DNA of 64,000 nt from Anaerolineaceae bacterium (lineage in GTDB: Bacteria > Chloroflexota > Anaerolineae > Aggregatilineales > Phototrophicaceae), in contig JACKCF010000001.1 in the NCBI GenBank assembly GCA_020634165.1, positions 1,674,001-1,738,000 on the forward strand, read 5' to 3'. Below the pieces are notes generated by a model. The model was not told where the DNA came from. It saw only the letters and a list, made by a program, of their open reading frames with translations, and searched no databases. Positions 8,711-17,205 of this stretch are shown piece by piece. How positions within the stretch are numbered: position 1 is the first letter of the stretch; every line of letters starts with the position of its first letter. The translations under genes and the position numbers were made by a program.

Positions 8711-9644
8711 ATTTTGCACACTGGCTGAAAACTTGTGCAGGTGCCTCGTCAACAGGTGTCATTTTCAGGCCGTAAGCTGCAAGACGCTCCTCATAGGCTG
8801 CCAGCACCGCCGCTCCATGATCGTTGAAGTGTCCTTTGACTTCGTCACTGTTGATGCGCGCACTGCTGTCATGTGGCTGAGGGCCTTGTAAGAACTTATG
8901 CGATTTCCGGCGATATTCCCAACGTTCTAGCCACATCCCCAGTCGGCCACCGAGCAACCACTCTAATACACGTTTTAAGGGCAAATAAGGCCGTACCGGC
9001 TCCTCTGCTGATAGAGGTGTGCTGTTAGGCAGCCAATCCTGATGCCAGCCATTTTCTGTCCAGAAGGCTGGGTACAGGTCGTCGTCAAACAAAGGTACCA
9101 ACTGCGCGATCTCGTGTGCGATATACAGATCGCAGCGTGTTTGTTGCAGCCGATTACTGGCTGTGACGTAGTTCGGGCAAATCTCGACGCCTTGCAGCCG
9201 CCCCAGCCGCACCAGCACAATCGAAAATGCCCGTGCTAACCAGACGCGCCCTGGCTCTACAATCATCATAAAATCGAGATCGTCATTAGCCTTGGCCGGA
9301 TTTTCCACAGCGATAGCCCCTGTAAGGGCTACCATCCTCACAAATGGAACAGTCGCCAGCCAGCGGCTATAACGCCTGACCTGCGCCGAAAGTGTCGCCA
9401 TATATGTTAGTCGTAACTGGCGCTTCTCAATGTGGTTGCGATTGATTTTCAGGCAAATCAGATCATCCTGATGGATGAGCAGTTCCTGCAACCGTGTTGA
9501 AGTCTTTAGTCGGGTTTCCAGGTGGGCTAAGGGTACGACCTCATAATGAATGAGGTAGCGGTGAAGCTCATGCAGACGCATCGCATAGTCAAAAACATCG
9601 GCATACAACAATGTGCGCAAAATCGCTGCATCTAATGGATGCAT
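8709..9644 (-). CDS. Nucleotidyltransferase-fold protein of unknown substrate
   Basis: Cytoplasmic protein of 311 aa. A winged-helix-like N-terminus (DAAILRTLLYADVFDYAM) is followed near residues 105-130 by LTGAIAVENPAKANDDLDFM, which resembles the GS...DxD core of the DNA polymerase beta-type nucleotidyltransferase fold, with Ala in place of the usual Ser and the acidic pair in NDDLDF. Similar proteins are known from Chloroflexota and candidate-phyla bacteria as unassigned nucleotidyltransferases. The ribosome site AAAGGA precedes the ATG. It could be a tRNA/antibiotic-type transferase or a toxin-like enzyme, but no antitoxin gene is adjacent. The substrate is not known. Confidence 0.6.
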   Translation of the reverse strand: MHPLDAAILRTLLYADVFDYAMRLHELHRYLIHYEVVPLAHLETRLKTSTRLQELLIHQDDLICLKINRNHIEKRQLRLTYMATLSAQVRRYSRWLATVPFVRMVALTGAIAVENPAKANDDLDFMMIVEPGRVWLARAFSIVLVRLGRLQGVEICPNYVTASNRLQQTRCDLYIAHEIAQLVPLFDDDLYPAFWTENGWHQDWLPNSTPLSAEEPVRPYLPLKRVLEWLLGGRLGMWLERWEYRRKSHKFLQGPQPHDSSARINSDEVKGHFNDHGAAVLAAYEERLAAYGLKMTPVDEAPAQVFSQCAK

Positions 9645-9730
9645 GACTGTCCTTTAGGCGTGACCGTGTGGGCCTGCTCATGATTGTAGGTGTCAAATCA
9701 AGAACGTGCGAATAGGGCTGTTTGGATTGC

Positions 9731-11272
9731 CTACCAGCGCCATACCCACAAGTTATCATACACACAGCTGGTATCACCCGCATCGTAGTTGATAACAGCC
9801 TGACCAATGCCGCCGCTGCTGTTCACACTGGCGATATTGCCGACACGCTGCCCATCAACAAACAGGGTGACTTCGCCATCTGTCGCGATGAGCAGCAGAT
9901 GATAGGTGCTGTTGATAGGTAACGCGAGATCATCGCGGAATACCGTTTCTGTAAATGTTTCACCCTCACGCTGGCTGAGTCCAGCGGCACCCGTGCTGTC
10001 GATAAAACCTACAACATAAGTATCTGTGCCATCACCTGCGTCATTAACGACCAAACCACAGCCGTTGACGCGATCTGTGAACGTCCAGCTAATCGTTGCA
10101 GCAACGATGACGTTCTCGAATTCAACCTCGCTTGCCAGTGCAAAGCGGCTGACACCTGCATTGATATAGCGCGCCGAGCTTTCATCCAGCGACAGGATTT
10201 GCATACCACCTGCCTCAATCACATTGCGACGTTCCAGTTCGCGCACCATATCGGTTGCGTTGGATACAATGATCGAATTAACCGCAATGGGGGCATTATT
10301 GCTGACCAGAGGCACCGTCACCAGCAGATCATCTAGCAAGACGCTCGTACGACTGCCCAAAGCATTAACCGTGTTCGCGATAAAACCAAGCTGCCCGTGC
10401 CCTGTGATGGCATCGTCACTCAGGCTACCAATAACCTGCCCATCATAAAGAAATTCATGCCGATCATTCTTGAGGAAAATGCTCATATTAAAACGGGTGG
10501 TTCCGGCCACAATCGCCGGATGTGGGGACCAATCACTCAGGATGCGCTGCTCACCATCTTCTACGGCAATCGCCCGCCAATACCCGCGATGATCGATCAG
10601 GAAAGCATAATAAGTTGCGTTGCCTTGCTGCCGATAAGTCAGGCCGATCTGCCAGCCATTGCGTCCGGTCACATTGTTCACAACCAACTGAGCGAAAAAC
10701 TGCTCCGGCACATCCAGCGTATTCTGGCTCAGTCTGGCCGTCTGCTGGATGCCATTGACCTCCAGGTGCAGCATGCTGTTTTCAGTATTGAACTGCGCGT
10801 CCTCGCCTTCAGTGCTGGTGATGAGCTGCCAGGGCTGTGGTTCGTTGAATTCTTCATGCAGAGCAATGGCCGCATAGCCCGGCAGGGCAGTCAGCCGATA
10901 GTCGCCGCTGGTATCACCATATCCCCTGATTCGCACGATATAGGTGCCGTTTCGTGGAACAGTAAATCCTTCTATCGCCGCATCATGGCTCGTGGAACTG
11001 TAATCGTCATTACGAAGCAGAATATTTTCGTTGGTGTCTTCGATAGTGATAATCGGGTCCAGGTTGCCATCAATGCTCTCAACGATGAACGAGAACATAG
11101 CACCATCACGCGCAGGCAGCCGCCATGTCGCAGATTCACCCGCAGCGAGGGTTTTCATCACGCTCTGGCCGATGACAATAAGGTCCTCATCCTGAGCATG
11201 CACCGATGTCCACATTGTAGCCAGCAGCAGGCTGATACAAAGCCAGGCCGCAGTGCGCTGTTTTGCGGTCAT
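9731..11272 (-). CDS. Secreted PPC-domain protein with two LamG/DUF1080-like modules
   Basis: Exported protein with a signal peptide ending near VHA-Q. Residues about 30-130 match a bacterial pre-peptidase C-terminal (PPC) domain (AAGESATWRLPARDG, GTYIVRIRGYGDTSGDYRL). Two concanavalin-like beta-sandwich modules follow, each with the F/W-Y-x-F-L-I-D / G-Q-x-G-x-I pattern seen in LamG and DUF1080 domains. There is no protease or hydrolase active site, so carbohydrate or surface binding is likely. The ATG at 11272 is chosen because it overlaps the stop of the upstream gene as ATGA; an alternative ATG at 11287 adds five residues. It is probably translated together with the membrane protein gene at 11269-11958. 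Confidence 0.7.
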   Translation of the reverse strand: MTAKQRTAAWLCISLLLATMWTSVHAQDEDLIVIGQSVMKTLAAGESATWRLPARDGAMFSFIVESIDGNLDPIITIEDTNENILLRNDDYSSTSHDAAIEGFTVPRNGTYIVRIRGYGDTSGDYRLTALPGYAAIALHEEFNEPQPWQLITSTEGEDAQFNTENSMLHLEVNGIQQTARLSQNTLDVPEQFFAQLVVNNVTGRNGWQIGLTYRQQGNATYYAFLIDHRGYWRAIAVEDGEQRILSDWSPHPAIVAGTTRFNMSIFLKNDRHEFLYDGQVIGSLSDDAITGHGQLGFIANTVNALGSRTSVLLDDLLVTVPLVSNNAPIAVNSIIVSNATDMVRELERRNVIEAGGMQILSLDESSARYINAGVSRFALASEVEFENVIVAATISWTFTDRVNGCGLVVNDAGDGTDTYVVGFIDSTGAAGLSQREGETFTETVFRDDLALPINSTYHLLLIATDGEVTLFVDGQRVGNIASVNSSGGIGQAVINYDAGDTSCVYDNLWVWRW

Positions 11273-11958
11273 TGCTGGGGCATCCACCGCGGGAAGTTCG
11301 TCTGTAGTGTATTGATGTAATCCATGAACTGGTCAATCTGTAACTCGGCACCATTCATGCTGCGGTCACGCTCGGCCTCATGCAAGCGCCTCTGCGCGCC
11401 CGCCTGCCGCATATCCCTTACAGAAGCGCCGCTATCGCCTGATTTCTTCGCTTCCAGCATCTTAAAGTGATTGCTCAGTGGCAAGTTATCAAAATCGTCT
11501 GGCGAGATAAACGAGTAAACAGGCAGAATATTATCTTCCTGCTCCAATGCACAGGCGATCACATACCAGCCTCTTTTAACGCGCTGGCTCTTCTTGACCG
11601 CAAAACGCCACAGCAAAACATTGACATGCTGTTCTGGATCAACCACTCGCTCGATCTTCTCATCGCGCGTTAGCGCAATCCGCTCATCGTTGATATGCAG
11701 CTCACGTCCACTCAGCCAGCGTCCGGTCAGGTAGCGATCAATGAAGAACGTCGTAAGGCCACCGATGCCCATGCCAATCAGCGCATTAAGTAGGAACCCG
11801 CCAGGGAACACAAAAGTATTGAAGAACAAAAATCCGAGCACCGTCCCTGCAACTAAGGTGCCACATCCAGCAGCACGGATACCGTTATGCTCTATATCCA
11901 CCGCAAAGTTGCGAATATCTTGCGAGGGTATTACGGGTGCGTTAGTGGCCTCAGTCAT
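11269..11958 (-). CDS. Two-TM membrane protein of unknown function
   Basis: Protein of 229 aa with a helical hairpin of two hydrophobic segments (about residues 30-50 and 55-75, rich in Gly, Phe and Leu), followed by a cytoplasm-type domain with many charged residues, a PH-like stretch (ELHINDERIALTRDEKIERV) and a C-terminal amphipathic region. I recognise no family with confidence. GAGGA lies about 10 nt before the ATG. Its stop codon overlaps the start of the secreted PPC/LamG-like gene, so the two products may work together at the envelope. Confidence 0.6.
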   Translation of the reverse strand: MTEATNAPVIPSQDIRNFAVDIEHNGIRAAGCGTLVAGTVLGFLFFNTFVFPGGFLLNALIGMGIGGLTTFFIDRYLTGRWLSGRELHINDERIALTRDEKIERVVDPEQHVNVLLWRFAVKKSQRVKRGWYVIACALEQEDNILPVYSFISPDDFDNLPLSNHFKMLEAKKSGDSGASVRDMRQAGAQRRLHEAERDRSMNGAELQIDQFMDYINTLQTNFPRWMPQQ

Positions 11959-12083
11959 AGTGGATTCGTCCTCTACCTGCTAGTGTCTCATGCGGGCATC
12001 ATGCCAGATCACGACGGACAGTATCACGAATGTATTACAGGATGATGTGGATACGCAAGAGTTTGCTTACTTTTTTTGCGCTC

Positions 12084-12839
12084 TTAAATGGCTTTCGCCA
12101 GCATAATAACGCGCTCAATATGGGGCTTGCCAGGGTCATATGTCAGTAGGTCAGGCGTCACGATGGTTGCCACGTCGAAGTTGGCTCGCTTTGCCAGCGC
12201 CACAACTGCCTGAATCGGATAGGCACGCATTGTCCGCTCTGCCGTCTGCCGCTGCCACAGATCATCTTCCTGGCGCCTGTAGATATGATATTCGCGCATC
12301 TGTATCTGACGTTCAAAATCATAATAATTCTTGCTGTAAACGATCAGATCGTCAGCCTCATGGAGCAGTTTATCGCCCGTTTGGTACCGAATCACGAGAC
12401 CTTCTATAGTATATAGGTCAAAGATGAACAGGCGCCCCTCTTGCAACGTCTGCCGAATGCTTTGAAAGGCCGCTTCCAGTTGTTTGAGGTTATCCATTTC
12501 GCACAGCACATTCAGCGCGATGGCCATATCCATGCCGCCGATGCCTTCCAGCGAAAGGAGATTTTGCTGGCGCCAGTCGACCGTACCGCGACCACTGCTG
12601 ATGGAGTTCTTGGCCTGTTCCAGCATCGCTTCAGATTGATCGACAGCCGTCAGCAAATAACCATGCTGGGCAATCCACTGTAGGCCCCTGCCGGTTCCAC
12701 AGCCCAAACTTACGATACGGCGCCCCATCCAGTCATTGCGCAACGCATATTCCACCAGGCGCGGTGTCAGTGCGTCAGCGAAGTTTCCAAAATCCAGGAT
12801 GTCATAAACAGGCGCTAGAATATCATAATTTGTGGCCAT
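12084..12839 (-). CDS. Class I SAM-dependent methyltransferase
   Basis: Rossmann-fold methyltransferase of 251 aa. Motif I VSLGCGTGRGL (about residues 44-54) binds S-adenosylmethionine, TAVDQSEAML is the acidic loop after beta-2, and MDMAIALNVLCEM is the motif IV region. The N-terminal YDILAPVYDILDFG segment is typical of small-molecule methyltransferases of the Methyltransf_11/25 type. There is no clear ribosome site. It stands alone between the secreted/membrane pair and the response regulator, so the substrate cannot be inferred. Confidence 0.85.
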   Translation of the reverse strand: MATNYDILAPVYDILDFGNFADALTPRLVEYALRNDWMGRRIVSLGCGTGRGLQWIAQHGYLLTAVDQSEAMLEQAKNSISSGRGTVDWRQQNLLSLEGIGGMDMAIALNVLCEMDNLKQLEAAFQSIRQTLQEGRLFIFDLYTIEGLVIRYQTGDKLLHEADDLIVYSKNYYDFERQIQMREYHIYRRQEDDLWQRQTAERTMRAYPIQAVVALAKRANFDVATIVTPDLLTYDPGKPHIERVIMLAKAI

Positions 12840-12966
12840 GCGATTAGCTTTTTTCGTGTCATAAGGCGTTTAATAAACCTAAATGCACTGTAGCACATAG
12901 TGAGGGGGAATGCTAGCAAAACACAGCCGCCCAGGCAGCTTAGGAGATTTGATTATTCAAACCGAA

Positions 12967-13671
12967 CTAGCGCTTAATGGGCATCCAATATCCCTGTGAC
13001 GGTGCTGTCACAATGTAGGATGGCCTGCGTGGATTTTCTTCCAGCTTCTGGCGCAACCGAGAGATATTCACCCGCAACACAGAGAAATCACCCCGATACT
13101 GCTCGCCCCATACGGACCGCAGCAGCTCATCATGAGAAACAACCTTGCCGGAACTGCGCATCAGCATGACCAGGATGCCATACTCAATCGGCGTCAAGTG
13201 CAGCCGACGACCGCGAATCATTGCCTGACGTCGAGGCATATCCAGTTCTAAGTCGCGGACCTTCAGCCTGGTTTCTGGCTTGGGCGTCCACTCCACTCGG
13301 CGGAGCAGGGCACGAACACGCGCGACTAGCTCCTCTGGCGAGAAGGGCTTCGACATATAATCGTCTGCACCCGCTTCCAGCGCCAGTACACGGTCATTAT
13401 CCTGGCCAAAGCCGCTCAGGATAATCATCGGTAGGAATGAGTGCGTCCGCACGCTGCGGAGCAGATCAATGCCATTGATGTCAGGCAGGTCAATATCGAG
13501 CAAGACGAGGTCAGGCGCATTTGATGTGATCTCGTTCAGCGCGACTTCACCTTCGCCCACAGACTCCGCATTAAAGCCTGCATCTTCCAATAAGGTACAG
13601 ACGACCTCAGCGGTATCTTCGTCATCTTCGACAATAAGAATATTGAGGTCACGTTGCTGAACAGTTACCAT
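12967..13671 (-). CDS. OmpR/PhoB-family response regulator
   Basis: DNA-binding response regulator. The receiver domain has the acidic pocket VEDDED (residues 14-19), phosphoacceptor Asp-59 in LLDIDLPD, and the conserved Lys in YMSKPFSPEEL (near 109). The C-terminal winged helix (about 130-232) shows the OmpR pattern LTPIEYGILVMLM, VSHDELLRSVWG and VNISRLRQKLE. The ATG at 13671 is chosen over the in-frame TTG at 13677. A good promoter lies at 13715-13743 with palindromes just upstream. No histidine kinase gene is adjacent, so it is an orphan regulator; the GAF-PAS kinase at 4026 and the PAS kinase at 24831 are possible partners. Confidence 0.93.
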   Translation of the reverse strand: MVTVQQRDLNILIVEDDEDTAEVVCTLLEDAGFNAESVGEGEVALNEITSNAPDLVLLDIDLPDINGIDLLRSVRTHSFLPMIILSGFGQDNDRVLALEAGADDYMSKPFSPEELVARVRALLRRVEWTPKPETRLKVRDLELDMPRRQAMIRGRRLHLTPIEYGILVMLMRSSGKVVSHDELLRSVWGEQYRGDFSVLRVNISRLRQKLEENPRRPSYIVTAPSQGYWMPIKR

Positions 13672-13714
13672 ACTCAAACGCCTGATTAACTAATATGTAA
13701 CACTCTTGAAACCT

Positions 13715-13743
13715 GTTATACCACAGGAAGGGTGAGTGTACAA
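13715..13743 (-). promoter_or_regulatory. Predicted promoter of the orphan response regulator
   Basis: On the minus strand TTGTAC (13743-13738), a 17-nt spacer and TATAAC (13720-13715) match the sigma70 consensus at 4/6 and 5/6 positions. Transcription would start near 13708, about 37 nt before the ATG. Confidence 0.6.
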
Positions 13744-13761
13744 CTGAATCGTCGCAATATA

Positions 13762-13791
13762 TGAATATATTCAAGCACAATTATTCATAAT
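13762..13791. promoter_or_regulatory. Two short palindromes upstream of the response-regulator promoter
   Basis: TGAATATATTCA (13762-13773) is a perfect 12-bp palindrome and ATTAT-TC-ATAAT (13780-13791) is a second inverted repeat, both AT-rich and ending about 20-50 bp upstream of the predicted -35 element. They are plausible operator sites, perhaps for autoregulation, but AT-rich DNA yields such palindromes by chance. Confidence 0.3.
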
Positions 13792-13874
13792 GCGCAAAAG
13801 CAACGAGATACGTATATAACCGTAATCTAACCATAATGCCACCTCAGTGCGGAGGACATCCCACCAGGGTCTCT

Positions 13875-14786
13875 TTATTGTAGGTGCTTGCTGTTGGCCG
13901 TATCAAGATGCCTGCATAAAAACTGTGCAATCTCATCCAGGGATTGGATAGCCTGCGGCAGTTCCAGATTGATCTGCCAGACATGCCACATCCTGGGGTA
14001 AATCTTCACCAAAGCCGCGACACCCGCGTCACGTGCCAATTCACCTACGCGGACGGCATCCTCGCGCAGGATTTCTTCACCGCCAGCATGGATAAGCAGC
14101 GGTGGCAAATCACGCCAATCACCGTATGCGGGCGAGATCAACGGATTGCTCGCGTCTTGTCCGGCCAGATAGGAATCATTCATAAACTTAGCTGCTCTCG
14201 GATGGAGCACAGCATCAAAGCCATCGAGAAAGCGATCTTCCTTGTTCGTAAAATCAGCCACAGGTGATAGACACGCGGCAGCAGCCGGTAGGGGGTCGCC
14301 ATCGGATTTTAGCTTTAGGAGGCTCGTAAGTGTCAGGTTGCCACCCGCGGAATCTCCCCCAATCACGATGTTTTTTGCAGCATAGCCCTTATTCAGCAGC
14401 CATCGATAGGCTGTCACGCAGTCATCTAATGCTGCCGGGAACGGATGCTCTGGTGCCAGTCGATAATCTACCATCAGCACACGGATGCCCATTTTACGCG
14501 CCAGGTAACCAGCCATCTCAAAATGCATGGACGATGCACTGTAGATGAACCCCCCGCCATGCAGGTACAGCAAAACAGTATCATCACGCCCGTTGGTGGG
14601 TATGAGCCACTCGCAGCCAACGCCATCAGCAGAAACAGGCTGACGTCTCACATCTCCCTTGAGCTGTACCAGGGAGGCCGTTCCTTTGATGACCCAATTC
14701 GCAATTGAGGGTGGCAGGTAGGCACTGAATAGACGGGTAAAAGGTAGGGCTGCACGGATTCTTTGTTCAGCAGGGGACATAGCCAT
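13875..14786 (-). CDS. HSL-family alpha/beta hydrolase (carboxylesterase)
   Basis: Cytoplasmic esterase/lipase of the hormone-sensitive lipase family (303 aa). The oxyanion motif HGGGF is at residues 76-80, the YRLAPEHPFPAALDD signature near 108-122, the nucleophile elbow GDSAGG with Ser-146, and the C-terminal acid and His probably lie in GGEEILREDA and MWHVWQ. The start at 14786 is chosen because GAGGTG lies 5 nt upstream; a GTG at 14816 would add ten residues but has no ribosome site. It likely hydrolyses short acyl esters, and the natural substrate is unknown. No operon partner is evident. Confidence 0.9.
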   Translation of the reverse strand: MAMSPAEQRIRAALPFTRLFSAYLPPSIANWVIKGTASLVQLKGDVRRQPVSADGVGCEWLIPTNGRDDTVLLYLHGGGFIYSASSMHFEMAGYLARKMGIRVLMVDYRLAPEHPFPAALDDCVTAYRWLLNKGYAAKNIVIGGDSAGGNLTLTSLLKLKSDGDPLPAAAACLSPVADFTNKEDRFLDGFDAVLHPRAAKFMNDSYLAGQDASNPLISPAYGDWRDLPPLLIHAGGEEILREDAVRVGELARDAGVAALVKIYPRMWHVWQINLELPQAIQSLDEIAQFLCRHLDTANSKHLQ

Positions 14787-14942
14787 AGAATCACCTCGCA
14801 ATCTGGTTGTTTCCACGGCCTTTACGCTGTCGCCTTAACCACAGCCGCGTCAACATTTTTGCTTTCAGATCCTTGCCCTCATTGTACAATATTCTCCTCA
14901 TCCCCTGCGAACAGCGCCTAATAAAAGCCATGGAAGAACCCC

Positions 14943-14974
14943 AAAAACAAAAAATCCAGCCTGATAGCTGGATT
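14943..14974 (-). terminator. Intrinsic terminator of tRNA-Val
   Basis: Reading on the minus strand, AATCCAGC and GCTGGATT (plus-strand positions 14974-14967 and 14960-14953) form a perfect 8-bp stem with a 6-nt loop, followed by a run of Ts interrupted by one G. It begins 7 nt after the tRNA 3' end. Confidence 0.9.
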
Positions 14975-14981
14975 CTTTGTG

Positions 14982-15055
14982 TGGGCGGTGAGGGACTTGA
15001 ACCCCCAACCCCTCGCTTGTAAGGCGAATGCTCTGGCCAATTGAGCTAACCGCCC
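14982..15055 (-). tRNA. tRNA-Val (anticodon UAC)
   Basis: A complete cloverleaf reads on the minus strand. The acceptor stem is GGGCGGT/ACCGCCC with discriminator A at 14982, and the D-arm contains TAGCTCAATTGG. The anticodon stem TTCGC/GCGAG encloses loop CTTACAA, giving anticodon TAC (codon GUA). The T-arm has GGTTCAAGT. The CCA end is not encoded. A promoter (15066-15095) and a terminator (14943-14974) flank it. Confidence 0.95.
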
Positions 15056-15065
15056 GTAGAGGGTC

Positions 15066-15095
15066 AGTATACAGGTCTGCCTTCCTGTCGGTCAA
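15066..15095 (-). promoter_or_regulatory. Predicted promoter of tRNA-Val
   Basis: On the minus strand TTGACC (15095-15090), an 18-nt spacer and TATACT (15071-15066) each match the consensus at 5 of 6 positions. The start would be near 15059, only a few bases before the mature tRNA 5' end. Confidence 0.75.
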
Positions 15096-15098
15096 TAG

Positions 15099-15782
15099 CT
15101 AGTCTAACCAATCTGGTTTTGAGCAGCCTGAATATTCTTGGATGGCCCCATAAATATATTGTAAGTGTTTCGTGCTGCTGATTTCGATGCGGCAAACACC
15201 ATACGGTAGTTTATTGGCTTTGCCATGGCTGCTTTTGGGCCTGTTGTTGATTGTACATTTCCTGATTTGAGTTTCCTCAAGGTCAAGTGCTTCTAGCCAA
15301 TGCTGCTTGATTCTCTCGAATTCATTCGGGCAATCTACATAACAATTGATGCGAATGGTGATGATTTCTTCTGGCACAGATAGGGCGTCTCTGAGAAATT
15401 TGATGAACAACACCATCATATCTGTATCGGAATTCGCAAATCCAATGACGTTTCTGCTCTTGGTGCCCTCTGCCCAGTAGAGCATACAGCCCCACGAATG
15501 CAGCAAATCGCTTTCACGTGCTTTCAGCCGACCCTCTTGCTGATACTGTTCACGCAATTCGCGATGTTTGGCTTTGTTCGCATGGCTGCCTTGGCGCTGT
15601 GCCGGATGATATTTGTTGCGTTCATCAAGTCGGGCCTGCTGCTGTGGAGTGAGGTCAATATCGCGCACCCACACACTGACCGATGAACGTGCAGCGCCCA
15701 GTTTTTCGGCAATTTCCTTGATTGAGAGTCCATCCTGCTGACGAAGTTGCCTTGCAGCCTGTCGTGCTTTCGGTTTTGCCAT
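15099..15782 (-). CDS. Helix-turn-helix protein with LAGLIDADG-like domain
   Basis: Protein of 227 aa. Residues about 1-45 form a resolvase/homeodomain-like helix-turn-helix (GLSIKEIAEKLGAARSSVSVWVRDIDL). After a basic linker, residues about 95-225 resemble the stand-alone LAGLIDADG-like family in which HLLGLYWGEGTK-type helices are the signature; here LHSWGCMLYWAEGTKS and the IGFANSDTDMMVLFIKFLRD segment fit. That family is found in Actinobacteria and Chloroflexota, often as free-standing genes. It may be a DNA-binding regulator descended from a homing endonuclease rather than an active nuclease. It lies immediately upstream of tRNA-Val on the same strand, and its stop nearly abuts the tRNA promoter. 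Confidence 0.65.
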   Translation of the reverse strand: MAKPKARQAARQLRQQDGLSIKEIAEKLGAARSSVSVWVRDIDLTPQQQARLDERNKYHPAQRQGSHANKAKHRELREQYQQEGRLKARESDLLHSWGCMLYWAEGTKSRNVIGFANSDTDMMVLFIKFLRDALSVPEEIITIRINCYVDCPNEFERIKQHWLEALDLEETQIRKCTINNRPKSSHGKANKLPYGVCRIEISSTKHLQYIYGAIQEYSGCSKPDWLD

Positions 15783-15861
15783 CGGTTCAATACCTCTCTT
15801 GCTTGCTGGATGGGCCTATAGGTATGATAGCGCATATCAGATTCACCGAGTTGGAGTAACA

Positions 15862-16569
15862 ATGGCGACGCTCTATCAGGAAGAACTACGCGAACGCGGC
15901 CTTGCTTTGGTGCACGAACTTCAGCAGCATGGCTATAAAACGGCCCTGATTGAAGATTCATTTCGGGACTATATGGTCAAACTGCAAATCGCTGCACAGG
16001 ACGGCAGTGATGCGGGCCGGCTCATTCTGTATTACAGCCCTAAGCGCAAGGAATTTACGCTTAAGACCCACGAAATGAAAGACAAACAGCTCGCGCAGGA
16101 ATTAGAAACACTCTGGCACGAGATCAACAACACGACCCCGCCTGAAGACCTCGATCTGCCTGTTAAGGGCTATGTTGCCTTCGTCGATGGTGCGCATCTC
16201 AATGGATTAGTCGGTTACGGGACGGTGATCCTGCGTGATGGCAAGCCCATTGCCGAGTTCTTTGGCCGTGTGCTTGACGATCAGGACACGCGCCAGGTAG
16301 CCGGGGAATTAGCTGCCACCCTGCATGTGCTCGACTGGTGCGAGCAGGAAGCTGTCGATGCCATTACCATCATTTACGACTACAAAGGCATCGAACAATG
16401 GGCGACTGGTGGCTGGAAAGCCAACAAGCCCCTGACCAGGCAGTATGCAGCAGCGGTCAGGGCTTCGTCAGTTGATGTCACCTGGATGAAGGTGAAAAGT
16501 CATACCGGGGTAAAGTGGAATGAACGCGCTGACAAGCTCGCCAAAAAAGGTGCTCAACAGCGCGTTTAG
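15862..16569 (+). CDS. RNase HI-like protein with an extra N-terminal domain
   Basis: Protein of 235 aa. The C-terminal half (about residues 90-232) is a type 1 RNase H fold that would cleave RNA in RNA:DNA hybrids. Candidate catalytic acids are Asp in AFVDGAH, Glu in VAGELAATL, Asp in IIYDYKGIEQW and Asp in NERADKLAKKG, in canonical order, and the VTWMKVKSHTG strand/histidine loop is present. The first roughly 85 residues form an alpha/beta domain I do not recognise, in place of the usual small hybrid-binding domain. The start at 15862 is chosen for its GGAG ribosome site. It converges on dcd with only 4 bp between stop codons. Confidence 0.85.
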   Translation: MATLYQEELRERGLALVHELQQHGYKTALIEDSFRDYMVKLQIAAQDGSDAGRLILYYSPKRKEFTLKTHEMKDKQLAQELETLWHEINNTTPPEDLDLPVKGYVAFVDGAHLNGLVGYGTVILRDGKPIAEFFGRVLDDQDTRQVAGELAATLHVLDWCEQEAVDAITIIYDYKGIEQWATGGWKANKPLTRQYAAAVRASSVDVTWMKVKSHTGVKWNERADKLAKKGAQQRV

Positions 16570-16573
16570 CGGT

Positions 16574-17128
16574 TTACAAACGCGGGGCCGTGACGCCTGT
16601 CTGGCCCTGATATTTGCCTTTCTTATCGGCATATGACGTATCACAGGGTTCGTCAGCCTCAAAGAACAACACCTGCGCCAGACCTTCATTGGCGTAGACC
16701 TTAGCTGGCAGCGGCGTCGTATTGCTGATTTCCAGCGTCACGTGACCTTCCCATTCAGGTTCAAACGGCGTCACATTGACGATCAGACCACAGCGCGCAT
16801 AGGTCGATTTGCCCAGGCACACCGTCAGCACTGAGCGCGGAATGCGGAAATACTCAATCGAACGGGCCAGCACAAACGAGTTTGGCGGAATGATGCAGAC
16901 CTCACCGCGAAAATCAACGAACGATTCCGGCGCAAAGTTCTTGGGGTCCACAATCGCAGAATGCACATTCGTGAAAATCTTGAACTCGTCCGCCACGCGC
17001 AGGTCATACCCATAGGAGGACACGCCATAGCTGATGACATCTTTGCGCACCTGGCCATCGACAAACGGCTCAATCATGCCGTGTTCCAGGGCCATTTCGC
17101 GTATCCAGTGGTCGGGCTTCAGTCCCAT
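16574..17128 (-). CDS. dcd: dCTP deaminase
   Basis: Deaminates dCTP to dUTP (or dUMP if bifunctional), feeding thymidylate synthesis. The 184-aa protein has the trimeric dUTPase-like fold: SSYGYDLRV near the N-terminus, [10 protein letters not shown] (nucleotide/phosphate binding) and [17 protein letters not shown], containing the catalytic Glu and the deaminase signature. The ATG at 17128 is preceded by CAGGAGA; the longer frame to 17191 is not supported. It lies downstream of argS on the same strand with a 77-bp gap and may be cotranscribed. The monofunctional and bifunctional forms cannot be separated by eye. Confidence 0.93.
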   Translation of the reverse strand: MGLKPDHWIREMALEHGMIEPFVDGQVRKDVISYGVSSYGYDLRVADEFKIFTNVHSAIVDPKNFAPESFVDFRGEVCIIPPNSFVLARSIEYFRIPRSVLTVCLGKSTYARCGLIVNVTPFEPEWEGHVTLEISNTTPLPAKVYANEGLAQVLFFEADEPCDTSYADKKGKYQGQTGVTAPRL

Positions 17129-17205
17129 GTTTTTCTCCTGTTTAGAGTTTTTTGGTGGCACCTCTTTTGCAAAAAAGGTGCCATGCGACAAGGGAACAAT
17201 CCTTG

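Noticed and set aside
10397..11320. Plus-strand open frame of 307 codons
   Set aside because: It lies antisense to the secreted PPC/LamG-like gene, which has a signal peptide and coherent domains; the frame has no recognisable domain and Cys/His/Arg-rich shadow composition.
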